Positions 1 through 6,334 of a DNA stretch of 7,721 nt are shown piece by piece. The DNA comes from an uncultured Paraglaciecola sp. (GTDB taxonomy: Bacteria > Pseudomonadota > Gammaproteobacteria > Enterobacterales > Alteromonadaceae). Both the position numbers and the translations under genes were made by a program. The notes beneath the pieces are model-generated. The model did no database searches. It saw only the letters and a program-made list of their open reading frames with translations, and was not told where the DNA came from. The stretch lies in contig CAJQKX010000715.1 of the NCBI GenBank assembly GCA_905479025.1, positions 1-7,721 of the forward strand. The letters are read 5' to 3'. Within the stretch, counting starts at the first letter, position 1. Every line of letters starts with the position of its first letter.

Positions 1-806
1 CCCGGCATTATCAAATACCTTTAATACTAAATATTCATGAGCACCCAAGGAATCCGATCGATAGTTTTCCTTTTATTAAAGGCGAATATATAAAGTGTTT
101 GAGTTTTGCTGATTATATTGTTGTGCACAGTGAATATAATAAAGAAAATATCAAGCGGTTGGCGCCCGACACAAATGTTCATATTATTCCTCTAGGTGTA
201 AATTCTTACGAATATGAAAAAGGCTTACCGATTTTCTCTGAAAGTAATGTCAAAGAAAAAATATTAGTGACGATTTGCCATCTTAATAAAGAAATAAAGA
301 GAGTTCAAAATATTATTAAGGCATTGGCTTCCTTAAAGGAGTGGGGGGAAATTTTTAATCTTGAGATTATAGGGTGCGGTCCTTATGAAGCAGACTTAAG
401 GAAACTTGCATCAGACTTAAATGTTGTTGATCAGGTGGTCTTTATGGGGGCTGTACCACAGGAGCAATTAGATAATTATTTATGCCCGAATAAAATATTT
501 GTTCTGCCAAGTATATTGGAAGCTTTTGGGATTGTTTTTGTAGAGGCAATGCTTAGAGGGCTGCCAGTGATCGGAACTATAGATTGTGGCGCGGTTCGTG
601 ATCTTCAAGGTATGGGTTATCCGGTATCTGTCGCAGAAGTCGATAATATTGAGGATCTTTGCCATTGTATTATTCGAACTAGGAAAGAATATTCTGAAAT
701 ATATAATCAATTGAGGGGCTCACATACTGCTTTATCTGATTATTATTCTTGGAAAAATCATGCGATTCTGTATGAAGAGCTCCTGTCTAAAGTGATCCAA
801 GGGTAA
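1..806 (+). CDS. Glycosyltransferase family 4 (GT-B), 5'-truncated by the window edge
   Basis: This is probably a cytoplasmic or membrane-associated transferase that adds one sugar from a nucleotide-sugar donor to a lipid-linked glycan; donor and acceptor cannot be read from the sequence. The frame is open from base 3 to the TAA at 804-806, giving 267 visible residues. The TTG at 99 is therefore an internal Leu codon and the true start is upstream. The visible N-terminal part (IHEHPRNP, then SFADYIVVHSEYNK) resembles the end of a GT4 acceptor domain. The C-terminal domain has PLGVN, a strand with HLNKEIKR in the usual donor-phosphate loop region, IIGCGP, and an intact EX7E motif (EAFGIVFVE, bases 519-545) followed by AMLRGLPVIGT. 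These are Glycos_transf_1 hallmarks. The next gene begins 9 bases downstream, so the two are probably co-transcribed. Family is secure; specificity is unknown. Confidence 0.93.
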   Translation, partial: RHYQIPLILNIHEHPRNPIDSFPFIKGEYIKCLSFADYIVVHSEYNKENIKRLAPDTNVHIIPLGVNSYEYEKGLPIFSESNVKEKILVTICHLNKEIKRVQNIIKALASLKEWGEIFNLEIIGCGPYEADLRKLASDLNVVDQVVFMGAVPQEQLDNYLCPNKIFVLPSILEAFGIVFVEAMLRGLPVIGTIDCGAVRDLQGMGYPVSVAEVDNIEDLCHCIIRTRKEYSEIYNQLRGSHTALSDYYSWKNHAILYEELLSKVIQG

Positions 807-815
807 CTATCAAAT

Positions 816-1574
816 ATGATCTATTTTGGAATTCCATTAAAATCAAAGCCCTCATCAAATGACTGGGATATCGTTACTAAACTTTTTAATCGGGCTTTAA
901 AATCTTTATACAATCAAACGAACCCTAATTTCAAAATCATTATAGCGTGCCATGAAATCCCCGATCTAACAATGCGTTACGATGAGCGAGTAGAATTTAT
1001 TCAGGTGAATACTCAGTACCCGATAAACCTTCGTGATCAAATGATTGATAAGGGATATAAAGTGCATGCGATTGCTAAAAAAGTTAGAGAGTATGGAGGA
1101 GGTTATTTAATGCTTTGCGATGCGGATGATCTATATAGCTGTAGATTATCTGAGTTCGTAGAGAGTAACTCTGGCTGTTCCGGTTGGGTGATTAAAACTG
1201 GATATGAATATCTTTATGAGCTTGATGTATTGAAATTGTCACTAAAGCATCCACCACAACCAATTGTTTATTACCGGCCCGAAGACCTCCCCAAAGATAT
1301 GGATGGAGCTGATTCTGACTCGAATATCAATCAAGCCTATATTGTTAGAAAGGGGCATGGGAATATCGAGAGTACCTGTCTCAGTCTCGGAAGGAAGCTA
1401 AATAAATTACCATTTCGTGCTCATGTTTATGTGAAATATTCAGGTGAAAATCATAGCATTATGAACGGAAAAGATACGATATTAAGAAGGTTGAGTCGGT
1501 TTTTCATGCCCTCATATGACCCAAGGAATAATGAAAAAATACGTAACGAGTTTTCTATTGATTGGATTCAGTGA
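816..1574 (+). CDS. Small GT-A-fold glycosyltransferase (family 2-like) with DADD motif
   Basis: This 252-residue protein is probably a GT-A glycosyltransferase acting on the same glycan as its neighbours. The N-terminus (MIYFGIPLKSK, residues 1-11) is followed by a first helix with LFNRALKSLYNQT (23-35) and a strand ending in ACHEIP (44-49). This is the layout of a GT2-like nucleotide-binding half. YLMLCDADDLYS (97-108) carries the DXD-type motif (D102, D104, D105) expected to bind the metal and nucleotide diphosphate. The region after about residue 170 is less conserved to my eye, and I see no transmembrane segment. The ATG at 816 has only a weak, distant ribosome site (AAGGG at 799-803). 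The TGA stop at 1572-1574 shares its A with the next ATG (TGATG), so translation is likely coupled. I recall similar proteins with the KS-DW-LF-R-L-S-QT and CHE-P pattern in polysaccharide loci, but no characterised member. Fold is fairly sure; substrate is unknown. Confidence 0.85.
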   Translation: MIYFGIPLKSKPSSNDWDIVTKLFNRALKSLYNQTNPNFKIIIACHEIPDLTMRYDERVEFIQVNTQYPINLRDQMIDKGYKVHAIAKKVREYGGGYLMLCDADDLYSCRLSEFVESNSGCSGWVIKTGYEYLYELDVLKLSLKHPPQPIVYYRPEDLPKDMDGADSDSNINQAYIVRKGHGNIESTCLSLGRKLNKLPFRAHVYVKYSGENHSIMNGKDTILRRLSRFFMPSYDPRNNEKIRNEFSIDWIQ

Positions 1575-2701
1575 TGAATATTTTGTTTATTTCAAAAGAT
1601 GCAGCTTGGCAAAAATATCGAAATGATATTCTAAATCGGTATTCTGAAAAATACCAAAAGGATATTACGATTATAACTTGCAAAAATATCGATAAGGATT
1701 TCATTACTACGAAAAAGCTGAGGTATATAGTTTGTAATGATGTATTGTCATTTACGCGAAGGATAAGCTTTTTGCCTTTTGCAATTTATTATATTCTTAC
1801 AAAACGGCCTGATGTTGTCTTTGGGTTAAATAATACGTCACACATAACTGAGTATGTTTCCCTTCTAATTTGCCGGATATTGAATATACACTTTGTTTGG
1901 TGGACTCATGCTTATGATCATGTGAAGAAGCCAAAAAGTATTAATCGATCGTTGAGAAAAGCATACATGCTTTATTTTTTAAAAAAATCAAATGCAGTTA
2001 TGACTTTTTCTGAGTTAGGCCGTACGTATCTTACAAGTAATGGACTCGATTCTAATAGAGTCTTTCATTGCCCTAATACACTAGGCTTAAATGCTATTAC
2101 ATATTCAGAATTAGTGAATATAAGGGAGTCTAATACTATATTCAATGAGCTTAGCCTTTTGAGAGGTTTTAAATATCTAATCTACTGTGGCAGGCTGACA
2201 AAGCAAAAAGAGGTTGGCCAGATTATAGAGTTTGTCGCAACGCTACAAAAAAAAATTCCTAATATTTCATTGATCGTTATAGGTGACGGCGAGTCTAAGT
2301 TGTCGTTGATTGAGCAGGTCGAAAACAAAGAATATAATTTTATTCATTTTGTAGGCAGTATTTATGACGAAAAATTACTTTCTAGATATTTCTCAATTGC
2401 CGAGTTTTTTATAATGCCAAGATATGCTGGCTTATCTCTTGTGCATGCAATGTTGAATGGTTTACCAGTTTTAACTTTGAATGATAGTTCTCATGGTCCA
2501 GAGTTTCAGTATGTTTCTGATGGTTTTAATGCGTTAGTAGCTGATAGTTATCCTGAGCTAGAGAAGATGGTCCTAATAACTATTAACGATAAAAATAAGA
2601 TGAAAAAATTGCAACAGGGAGCTTTTCATACTTCTAAAAATGATGCTGGTGTAGATTTGATGCTTACTGAAATGAACCGTGCGTTTACTTGTGGAAACTA
2701 A
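1574..2701 (+). CDS. GT4-like glycosyltransferase with non-canonical EX7E motif
   Basis: This 375-residue protein has full GT-B length. MNILFISKDA opens the N-terminal Rossmann half, with LNIHFVWWTHAYDH at 103-116 and SNAVMTFSELGR (139-150) before the interdomain linker. The C-terminal half shows YLIYCGRLTKQKE (201-213, the donor-phosphate GR...K loop), LIVIGDGE (233-240) and MPRYAGLSLVHAMLNGLPV (281-299). Aligned with the equivalent segment of the truncated transferase at 1-806, both glutamates of EX7E are replaced, by R283 and H291. HGPEF (307-311) follows. I recall a GT4 subgroup with 'GLS/T..HA..' and '..PEF' that naturally lacks EX7E, so this is probably a subfamily trait and not decay. 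ATG 1574 is preferred over in-frame TTG 1562 because it gives a classic GT start and a TGATG stop-start overlap with the upstream gene. Donor and acceptor are unknown. Confidence 0.9.
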   Translation: MNILFISKDAAWQKYRNDILNRYSEKYQKDITIITCKNIDKDFITTKKLRYIVCNDVLSFTRRISFLPFAIYYILTKRPDVVFGLNNTSHITEYVSLLICRILNIHFVWWTHAYDHVKKPKSINRSLRKAYMLYFLKKSNAVMTFSELGRTYLTSNGLDSNRVFHCPNTLGLNAITYSELVNIRESNTIFNELSLLRGFKYLIYCGRLTKQKEVGQIIEFVATLQKKIPNISLIVIGDGESKLSLIEQVENKEYNFIHFVGSIYDEKLLSRYFSIAEFFIMPRYAGLSLVHAMLNGLPVLTLNDSSHGPEFQYVSDGFNALVADSYPELEKMVLITINDKNKMKKLQQGAFHTSKNDAGVDLMLTEMNRAFTCGN

Positions 2702-2706
2702 GGAGG
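2701..2706 (+). promoter_or_regulatory. Shine-Dalgarno AGGAGG for the toroid-like gene
   Basis: The string TAAGGAGG at 2699-2706 matches the full anti-Shine-Dalgarno complement, and its TAA is also the stop codon of the upstream glycosyltransferase. Eight bases separate AGGAGG from ATG 2715, which is near optimal. This site decides the start at 2715 over the in-frame GTG at 2679. It is the best-matching ribosome site in the window. Confidence 0.88.
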
Positions 2707-2714
2707 GGAGATAT

Positions 2715-3899
2715 ATGAAGGAAGTTACAAATTTAAAGATATCTTCGCTGATTGAGTCGGTAGAAGAAATGAAATTTTGTTCATTTGATATTTTTGACGC
2801 TTTGACTAGCGGGGTTTTATATAGTCTCTGTTTCGATAACGCGTTCTTTAAAAGGGTTTGCATACAGGTTGTTCGAAAGAGTCCAGTCAATTTAAGAAGT
2901 TGTCTGGGAGTTAAGCCTATGGTGCATACAAAAACACTGTCAGATATGCTTTCGGTGTATTCACTTTTAATAAATGATAAGGAGTTATCTTCAGGGTTTC
3001 AAAAAAAAGCAGCCGACATTAGAAAAGTTTTACTAGAAAGAAGGATTTTTTCCAAGACGCTTAAAGGTCAAGCGTGGGGTTTAAACTTTCCTTACGCAAC
3101 ACGATTTGTAGATGCTTCTAGAGACACTCCGAATCTATTTAATACGTTAAATGCATCACATGCGTTATTGGATTTTCATGAGCAAGCGAATGATGAGATG
3201 ATTATTTCTCATATCGATGCGGTAAAGTCATATCTTTTTAATGATCTGGGTTTTATTGATGACTGTGACTATGGTTGGATTAGATATTACCCTAATCAAA
3301 AGACACCCAATTTTAACGTAAATGCCACTAGTGCTGCTTTTTTTGCACGGTCGAATAATATTCTTAATAAAAAAATTTTTTCCGATCAAAGAATAAGTTC
3401 ACTATTGAAATTTTTAATACGTGGTCAAAATAAAAATGGTTCATGGTTTTATACGCCTTCGAAGAATGGGAAGTGGATCGATGGTTATCATACCGGATAT
3501 ATTCTCGAGTCACTGGCATATATTCAATCAGAATATACTGATGTTTGTAATCCCGAATTGGCACAGTGCATAGATAAGGGGATAAATTTCTATATAAAAA
3601 ATCTCTTTCTAGATGATGGCGCTCCCAAATATTATCACGACAATTTTTCTCATATTGAATCCCAGAATTGTGCACAAGCAATTCAAACTCTCTCTAGGTT
3701 AATGGTTTATTTGAATGAAGATTATAGTGACCTTCTTGGAAGGGTTATTGGCAGGTCGTTATCTGCTTTATATGTTGATAAGGGCTATATAAGGCATACA
3801 GATAAAAAAGGAAGTAATGCCGATATGATTTTCTTGAGATGGTCCCAAACTCCGATGATCTTAGCGCTAATTTATGCGAGAAAAGCCTTATGCAAATAA
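2715..3899 (+). CDS. Uncharacterised polysaccharide-locus protein, alpha/alpha-toroid (prenyltransferase/squalene-cyclase-like) fold
   Basis: This is a 394-residue protein of unknown function, with no signal peptide or clear membrane segment, so it is probably cytoplasmic. It has two parts. Residues 1-120 hold a conserved-looking block: SFDIFDALTSG (23-33) and RKSPVNLRSCLGV (54-66). Residues about 120-394 look like an all-helical toroid: WGLNFPYATRF (121-131), FNVNATSAAFFARS (200-213), GQNKNGSWFY (237-246, the QxxxGSW signature of cyclase and prenyltransferase repeats), DGYHTGYILESL (256-267) and RWSQTPMILAL (375-385) near the end. I recall relatives in O-antigen and exopolysaccharide clusters with FDxLxS, KRSPxNLR and HTG blocks, some misannotated as delta-aminolevulinic acid dehydratase. 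The resemblance to isoprenoid enzymes is structural only: I see no DXDD or DDXXD motif. Candidate roles (inference) are a carbohydrate lyase or epimerase, or a scaffold. It lies between glycosyltransferase and acyltransferase genes and overlaps the next gene by 10 bases. Confidence 0.8.
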   Translation: MKEVTNLKISSLIESVEEMKFCSFDIFDALTSGVLYSLCFDNAFFKRVCIQVVRKSPVNLRSCLGVKPMVHTKTLSDMLSVYSLLINDKELSSGFQKKAADIRKVLLERRIFSKTLKGQAWGLNFPYATRFVDASRDTPNLFNTLNASHALLDFHEQANDEMIISHIDAVKSYLFNDLGFIDDCDYGWIRYYPNQKTPNFNVNATSAAFFARSNNILNKKIFSDQRISSLLKFLIRGQNKNGSWFYTPSKNGKWIDGYHTGYILESLAYIQSEYTDVCNPELAQCIDKGINFYIKNLFLDDGAPKYYHDNFSHIESQNCAQAIQTLSRLMVYLNEDYSDLLGRVIGRSLSALYVDKGYIRHTDKKGSNADMIFLRWSQTPMILALIYARKALCK

Positions 3900-4417
3900 T
3901 CCGATTTGTAAATCTTTTTCTTTACTATGTGATTGTTAGAAAGCTTCCAAATAGATATTTTCCTTTAGGTCATTTAATTTCTAGATTTCGAGGGAAATTT
4001 GTAACCTTTTTATTGGGCAGTAAGTGTGGATCTAATTTAGAGTTAGAGGCTAATGTTTTTTTCGGTAAATTCGATGATGTAAAAATAGGAAATAATGTTC
4101 AAATAAATCAAGGTTGTACTATTAGGAATGTACAGGTTGGTAATGATGTGATGATAGCTCCTAATGCGAATATGATTTATGTTGGACATTCTTACGACCA
4201 ATTAGATGTTTCTATGAGGTTTCAGCCCGAGAAGCGTTATCCACAAATAATAATAGAAGATAATGTTTGGATCGGTATGAGCGTCATTATTTTACCAGGG
4301 ATAAATATTGGAACGGGATCGATAGTAGCCGCGGGTTCGGTTGTAACAAAAAATGTGCCACCTTTTTCTATAGTTGGTGGAAACCCTGCTACTTTTATCA
4401 GAAAAATAAGGGAATAA
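3890..4417 (+). CDS. Left-handed beta-helix O-acyltransferase (maltose/xenobiotic acetyltransferase-like)
   Basis: This 175-residue hexapeptide-repeat transferase probably moves an acetyl group from acetyl-CoA to a sugar hydroxyl as an active trimer. An N-terminal segment (1-45) contains a short hydrophobic stretch (VNLFLYYVIV) that may contact the membrane. From about residue 55 the hexapeptide coils appear (VKIGNNVQINQGCTI, VQVGNDVMIAPNANM). GHSYD (99-103) then supplies the likely catalytic His100, followed by the loop with RYPQIIIEDNVWIG and the terminal coils ending in AAGSVVTKNVPPFSIVGGNPA. This closing block is typical of the LbH MAT-like group. ATG 3890 is chosen over the in-frame ATG 3839 because it overlaps the upstream gene by only 10 bases, not 61, and gives a normal family N-terminus; neither start has a good ribosome site. 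The likely substrate is the glycan or a precursor made by this locus. A sugar N-acetyltransferase is less likely but possible. Confidence 0.9.
   Translation: MQIIRFVNLFLYYVIVRKLPNRYFPLGHLISRFRGKFVTFLLGSKCGSNLELEANVFFGKFDDVKIGNNVQINQGCTIRNVQVGNDVMIAPNANMIYVGHSYDQLDVSMRFQPEKRYPQIIIEDNVWIGMSVIILPGINIGTGSIVAAGSVVTKNVPPFSIVGGNPATFIRKIRE
4408..4413 (+). promoter_or_regulatory. Shine-Dalgarno AAGGGA for asnB-like gene
   Basis: AAGGGA ends seven bases before ATG 4421 and lies within the last codons of the acyltransferase gene. The spacing is good. The start at 4421 is fixed independently, because Cys2 must be the second residue for the amidotransferase nucleophile. Confidence 0.7.
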
Positions 4418-4420
4418 AAT

Positions 4421-6277
4421 ATGTGCGGTTTAGCTGGTTTGGCTTTTTCGGATTTTGATCCACATTTAGCAAGACTTCATGTTGAGGATGGCCTGTCTCT
4501 ACTTGGCCACCGAGGTCCGGATGATCAGGGAGTACTCGCTCTTGATGGCGTTGTTCTAGGACATACTCGGTTGGCCATCATTGATATAAACGGTGGCCAT
4601 CAGCCCTTAACGGTACTTGATGGTAGGTATTCGATAGTTTTCAACGGAGAAATATATAACTATTTAGAAATAAAAAAAACGTTGAGGGATTTGGGTCATA
4701 GCTTTTCTACTGATTCAGATACTGAAGTTTTATTGGTTGCTTTCTGTCAATGGAAGGAAAAGTTATTAGACTTTATCAAAGGAATGTTTGCTTTTGCAAT
4801 ATGGGATAGGGATGAGAAATCGTTATTTATAGCGAGAGATCATTTTGGTAAAAAGCCTTTTTTTTATTTCGAGGGGGGTAATAAATTTTTTTTCGGATCA
4901 GAAATTAAAAGTGTTTTGGCTAGCTCAAAACATAATAAATCAATTAATAGAGGTGCATTGTCCAATTATCTCTTGTATCGATATGTACCATCGCCAGATA
5001 CTTTATTTGAAGGGGTATATAAATTACCAGCTGGTTCTTTTGGTTATTGGAGGAACGGAAAGCTTGATATTCAAAGTTATTATAGCCCTCCTGATAAAAA
5101 TGCGTTCAATAACGATTTTATCGATATAAAAAATCCAACTAACCGCTTTTGGGATCTTTTGTCAAGCTCGGTGGAAAAGCGGATGGTCGGGGAGGTTCCT
5201 TTTGGAGCTTTTTTATCTGGAGGTATAGATTCATCAGCAGTTGTAGCATTAATGGCTAGAAATTCATCGATGCCAATTAATACATTTTCTGTTGGATTTG
5301 AAGAGGGTCGTTTTAGTGAATTGTCGTATGCGAGGGTTATAGCCAAAAAATTTAAAACTAATCATCATGAATTAGTCGTTAATCCGATGAGTATCATTGA
5401 AAATCTCACAAAAGTTACTAAATTTAGAGATGCACCTATATCTGAGCCGTCAGATATTCCAATTTATTTGCTCGCTTTGGAGGCTGGGAAATCTGTAAAA
5501 ATGATTTTGACGGGAGAAGGTGCAGATGAAGTTCTTGCTGGTTATCCTAAGCATCAATTTGAGGCTTACTCCAACATTTTTTCTAAAAATGGGTTTCACC
5601 AACTATCATTGTTTCTTAGATTGTTTTCAAAATTCCTACCTTATAAATATCACCGTTTAGATACGGCAATAAATACTTTATCGAACAAGCAAGATTATAT
5701 TCGGATGCCTCGTTGGTTTGGTGCTTTCTCTTCTGATTCAATCAAAGAATTATTTTATCAATGCAATCAGGAGCCAATTCGCAACTCTCCACCATTTGAT
5801 TTTGATAGTGATGCATCAGGTCTGCGCAAATCTCTATATTTTGATCAAACAAGCTGGTTGCCGGATAATCTTTTAGAACGTGGTGATAGAATGACTATGG
5901 CCGCCTCTATTGAGGCTAGGATGCCATTTTTAGATGTTGATCTTACTCATTATGTTTCTTCATTACCAGATAATTGGCGCTTGAGAGGTGGGTCAGGTAA
6001 ATATATTTTAAGAGAGGCTATGAAAAAAGTATTACCTAGTAATATTATTAATCGACCAAAAGTTGGTTTTAAGATACCTGTCAATGAATGGTTTAGGTCC
6101 AGTCTGAAAGATTATTTACTTGATCTAATAAAATCAAATGATTCAATATGTTCAAATCATTTTAATCAAAAAGTAATAGATAAAATCCTGGATGAGCATT
6201 TGTCAGGTAAAAAAAACCACGAAAAAATAATATGGACATTGATCTCATTGGAAATATGGAAAAATTCTTTTTTTTAG
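4421..6277 (+). CDS. asnB: Glutamine-dependent asparagine synthetase-type amidotransferase
   Basis: This 618-residue class II amidotransferase is the usual length. The family hydrolyses glutamine and passes ammonia to an ATP-activated (adenylated) carboxylate, normally aspartate. MCGLAG supplies Cys2, the N-terminal nucleophile exposed when Met is removed. HRGPDDQG (30-37), R50, NGEIYN (75-80) and SDTEV (99-103) complete the glutaminase site, and GMFAFAIWDR (121-130) is also typical. The synthetase domain has the PP-loop SGGIDSS (266-272), LTGEGADE (363-370), and LERGDRMTMAASIEARMPFLD at 485-505 near the C-terminal half. All expected catalytic elements are present. The setting between an acyltransferase and a GDP-mannose dehydrogenase suggests it amidates a uronic acid, as proposed for WbpS-type proteins in Pseudomonas O-antigen loci; this is inference. 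Related amidotransferases also occur in exosortase-associated exopolysaccharide loci. It starts 3 bases after the acyltransferase stop. A T8 run ends at its TAG stop. Confidence 0.95.
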   Translation: MCGLAGLAFSDFDPHLARLHVEDGLSLLGHRGPDDQGVLALDGVVLGHTRLAIIDINGGHQPLTVLDGRYSIVFNGEIYNYLEIKKTLRDLGHSFSTDSDTEVLLVAFCQWKEKLLDFIKGMFAFAIWDRDEKSLFIARDHFGKKPFFYFEGGNKFFFGSEIKSVLASSKHNKSINRGALSNYLLYRYVPSPDTLFEGVYKLPAGSFGYWRNGKLDIQSYYSPPDKNAFNNDFIDIKNPTNRFWDLLSSSVEKRMVGEVPFGAFLSGGIDSSAVVALMARNSSMPINTFSVGFEEGRFSELSYARVIAKKFKTNHHELVVNPMSIIENLTKVTKFRDAPISEPSDIPIYLLALEAGKSVKMILTGEGADEVLAGYPKHQFEAYSNIFSKNGFHQLSLFLRLFSKFLPYKYHRLDTAINTLSNKQDYIRMPRWFGAFSSDSIKELFYQCNQEPIRNSPPFDFDSDASGLRKSLYFDQTSWLPDNLLERGDRMTMAASIEARMPFLDVDLTHYVSSLPDNWRLRGGSGKYILREAMKKVLPSNIINRPKVGFKIPVNEWFRSSLKDYLLDLIKSNDSICSNHFNQKVIDKILDEHLSGKKNHEKIIWTLISLEIWKNSFF

Positions 6278-6334
6278 AGACCCCCATAGTATGAATTTCT
6301 TTACATAAAGTCACTATAAGGAGTATTAGATTGT
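6278..6334 (+). other. 57-base intergenic gap, largest in the window, with weak nested dyad symmetry
   Basis: This gap holds the palindrome CTTTACATAAAG (6299-6310), flanked by ATAGT (6286-6290) and its complement ACTAT (6313-6317), just before the ribosome site. The arms are short and AT-rich, so any hairpin would be weak. No U-tract follows and no well-spaced promoter is visible. It is probably a simple spacer within the operon. Confidence 0.35.
6318..6323 (+). promoter_or_regulatory. Shine-Dalgarno AAGGAG for algD-like gene
   Basis: AAGGAG sits 11 bases before ATG 6335, slightly longer than ideal but a strong core match. The start at 6335 gives MRISIFGLGYVG, the same N-terminus as known AlgD proteins, so the start is secure. 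Confidence 0.75.

Noticed and set aside
99..101. TTG as start of the first glycosyltransferase
   Set aside because: The frame stays open upstream to base 3 and encodes typical GT4 residues (IHEHPRNP and onwards), so TTG is an internal Leu codon of a truncated gene.
480..710. Minus-strand open frame of 76 codons
   Set aside because: It lies antisense to the conserved EX7E region of a clear glycosyltransferase and shows no recognisable protein features. Minus-strand frames at 2573-2890, 3364-3681 and 5080-5346 are rejected for the same kind of reason.
1562..1573. TTG start four codons before ATG 1574
   Set aside because: No ribosome site precedes it, and ATG 1574 gives the standard MNILFIS start with a TGATG overlap.
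1975..1987. TTTTTT followed by AAAAAAA as a regulatory dyad or site
   Set aside because: It encodes LYFLKKS within the GT4 gene in an AT-rich context and has no loop or flanking signal. The A7T6 run at 3369-3381 is the same kind of coding coincidence.
3839..3889. Upstream ATG for the acyltransferase
   Set aside because: It would overlap the toroid gene by 61 bases and add 17 residues that do not look like family sequence; ATG 3890 fits better.
4267..4458. Plus-strand frame of 63 codons across the acyltransferase-asnB junction
   Set aside because: It is an out-of-frame shadow of conserved hexapeptide coils; the aromatic-rich product resembles no protein. The frame at 4845-5129 inside asnB is likewise a shadow.
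6268..6290. T8 run at the asnB stop as part of a terminator
   Set aside because: The T-run precedes any stem, no GC-rich hairpin comes before it, and it is explained by Phe codons. The following CCCCC has no downstream GGGGG partner.
6300..6329. Possible promoter TTTACA with TATTAG, 18 bases apart
   Set aside because: Transcription would begin at about the ATG at 6335 and omit the good AAGGAG site, and the -10 match is poor. The other candidate, TATAAG at 6315, has no -35 match at proper spacing.
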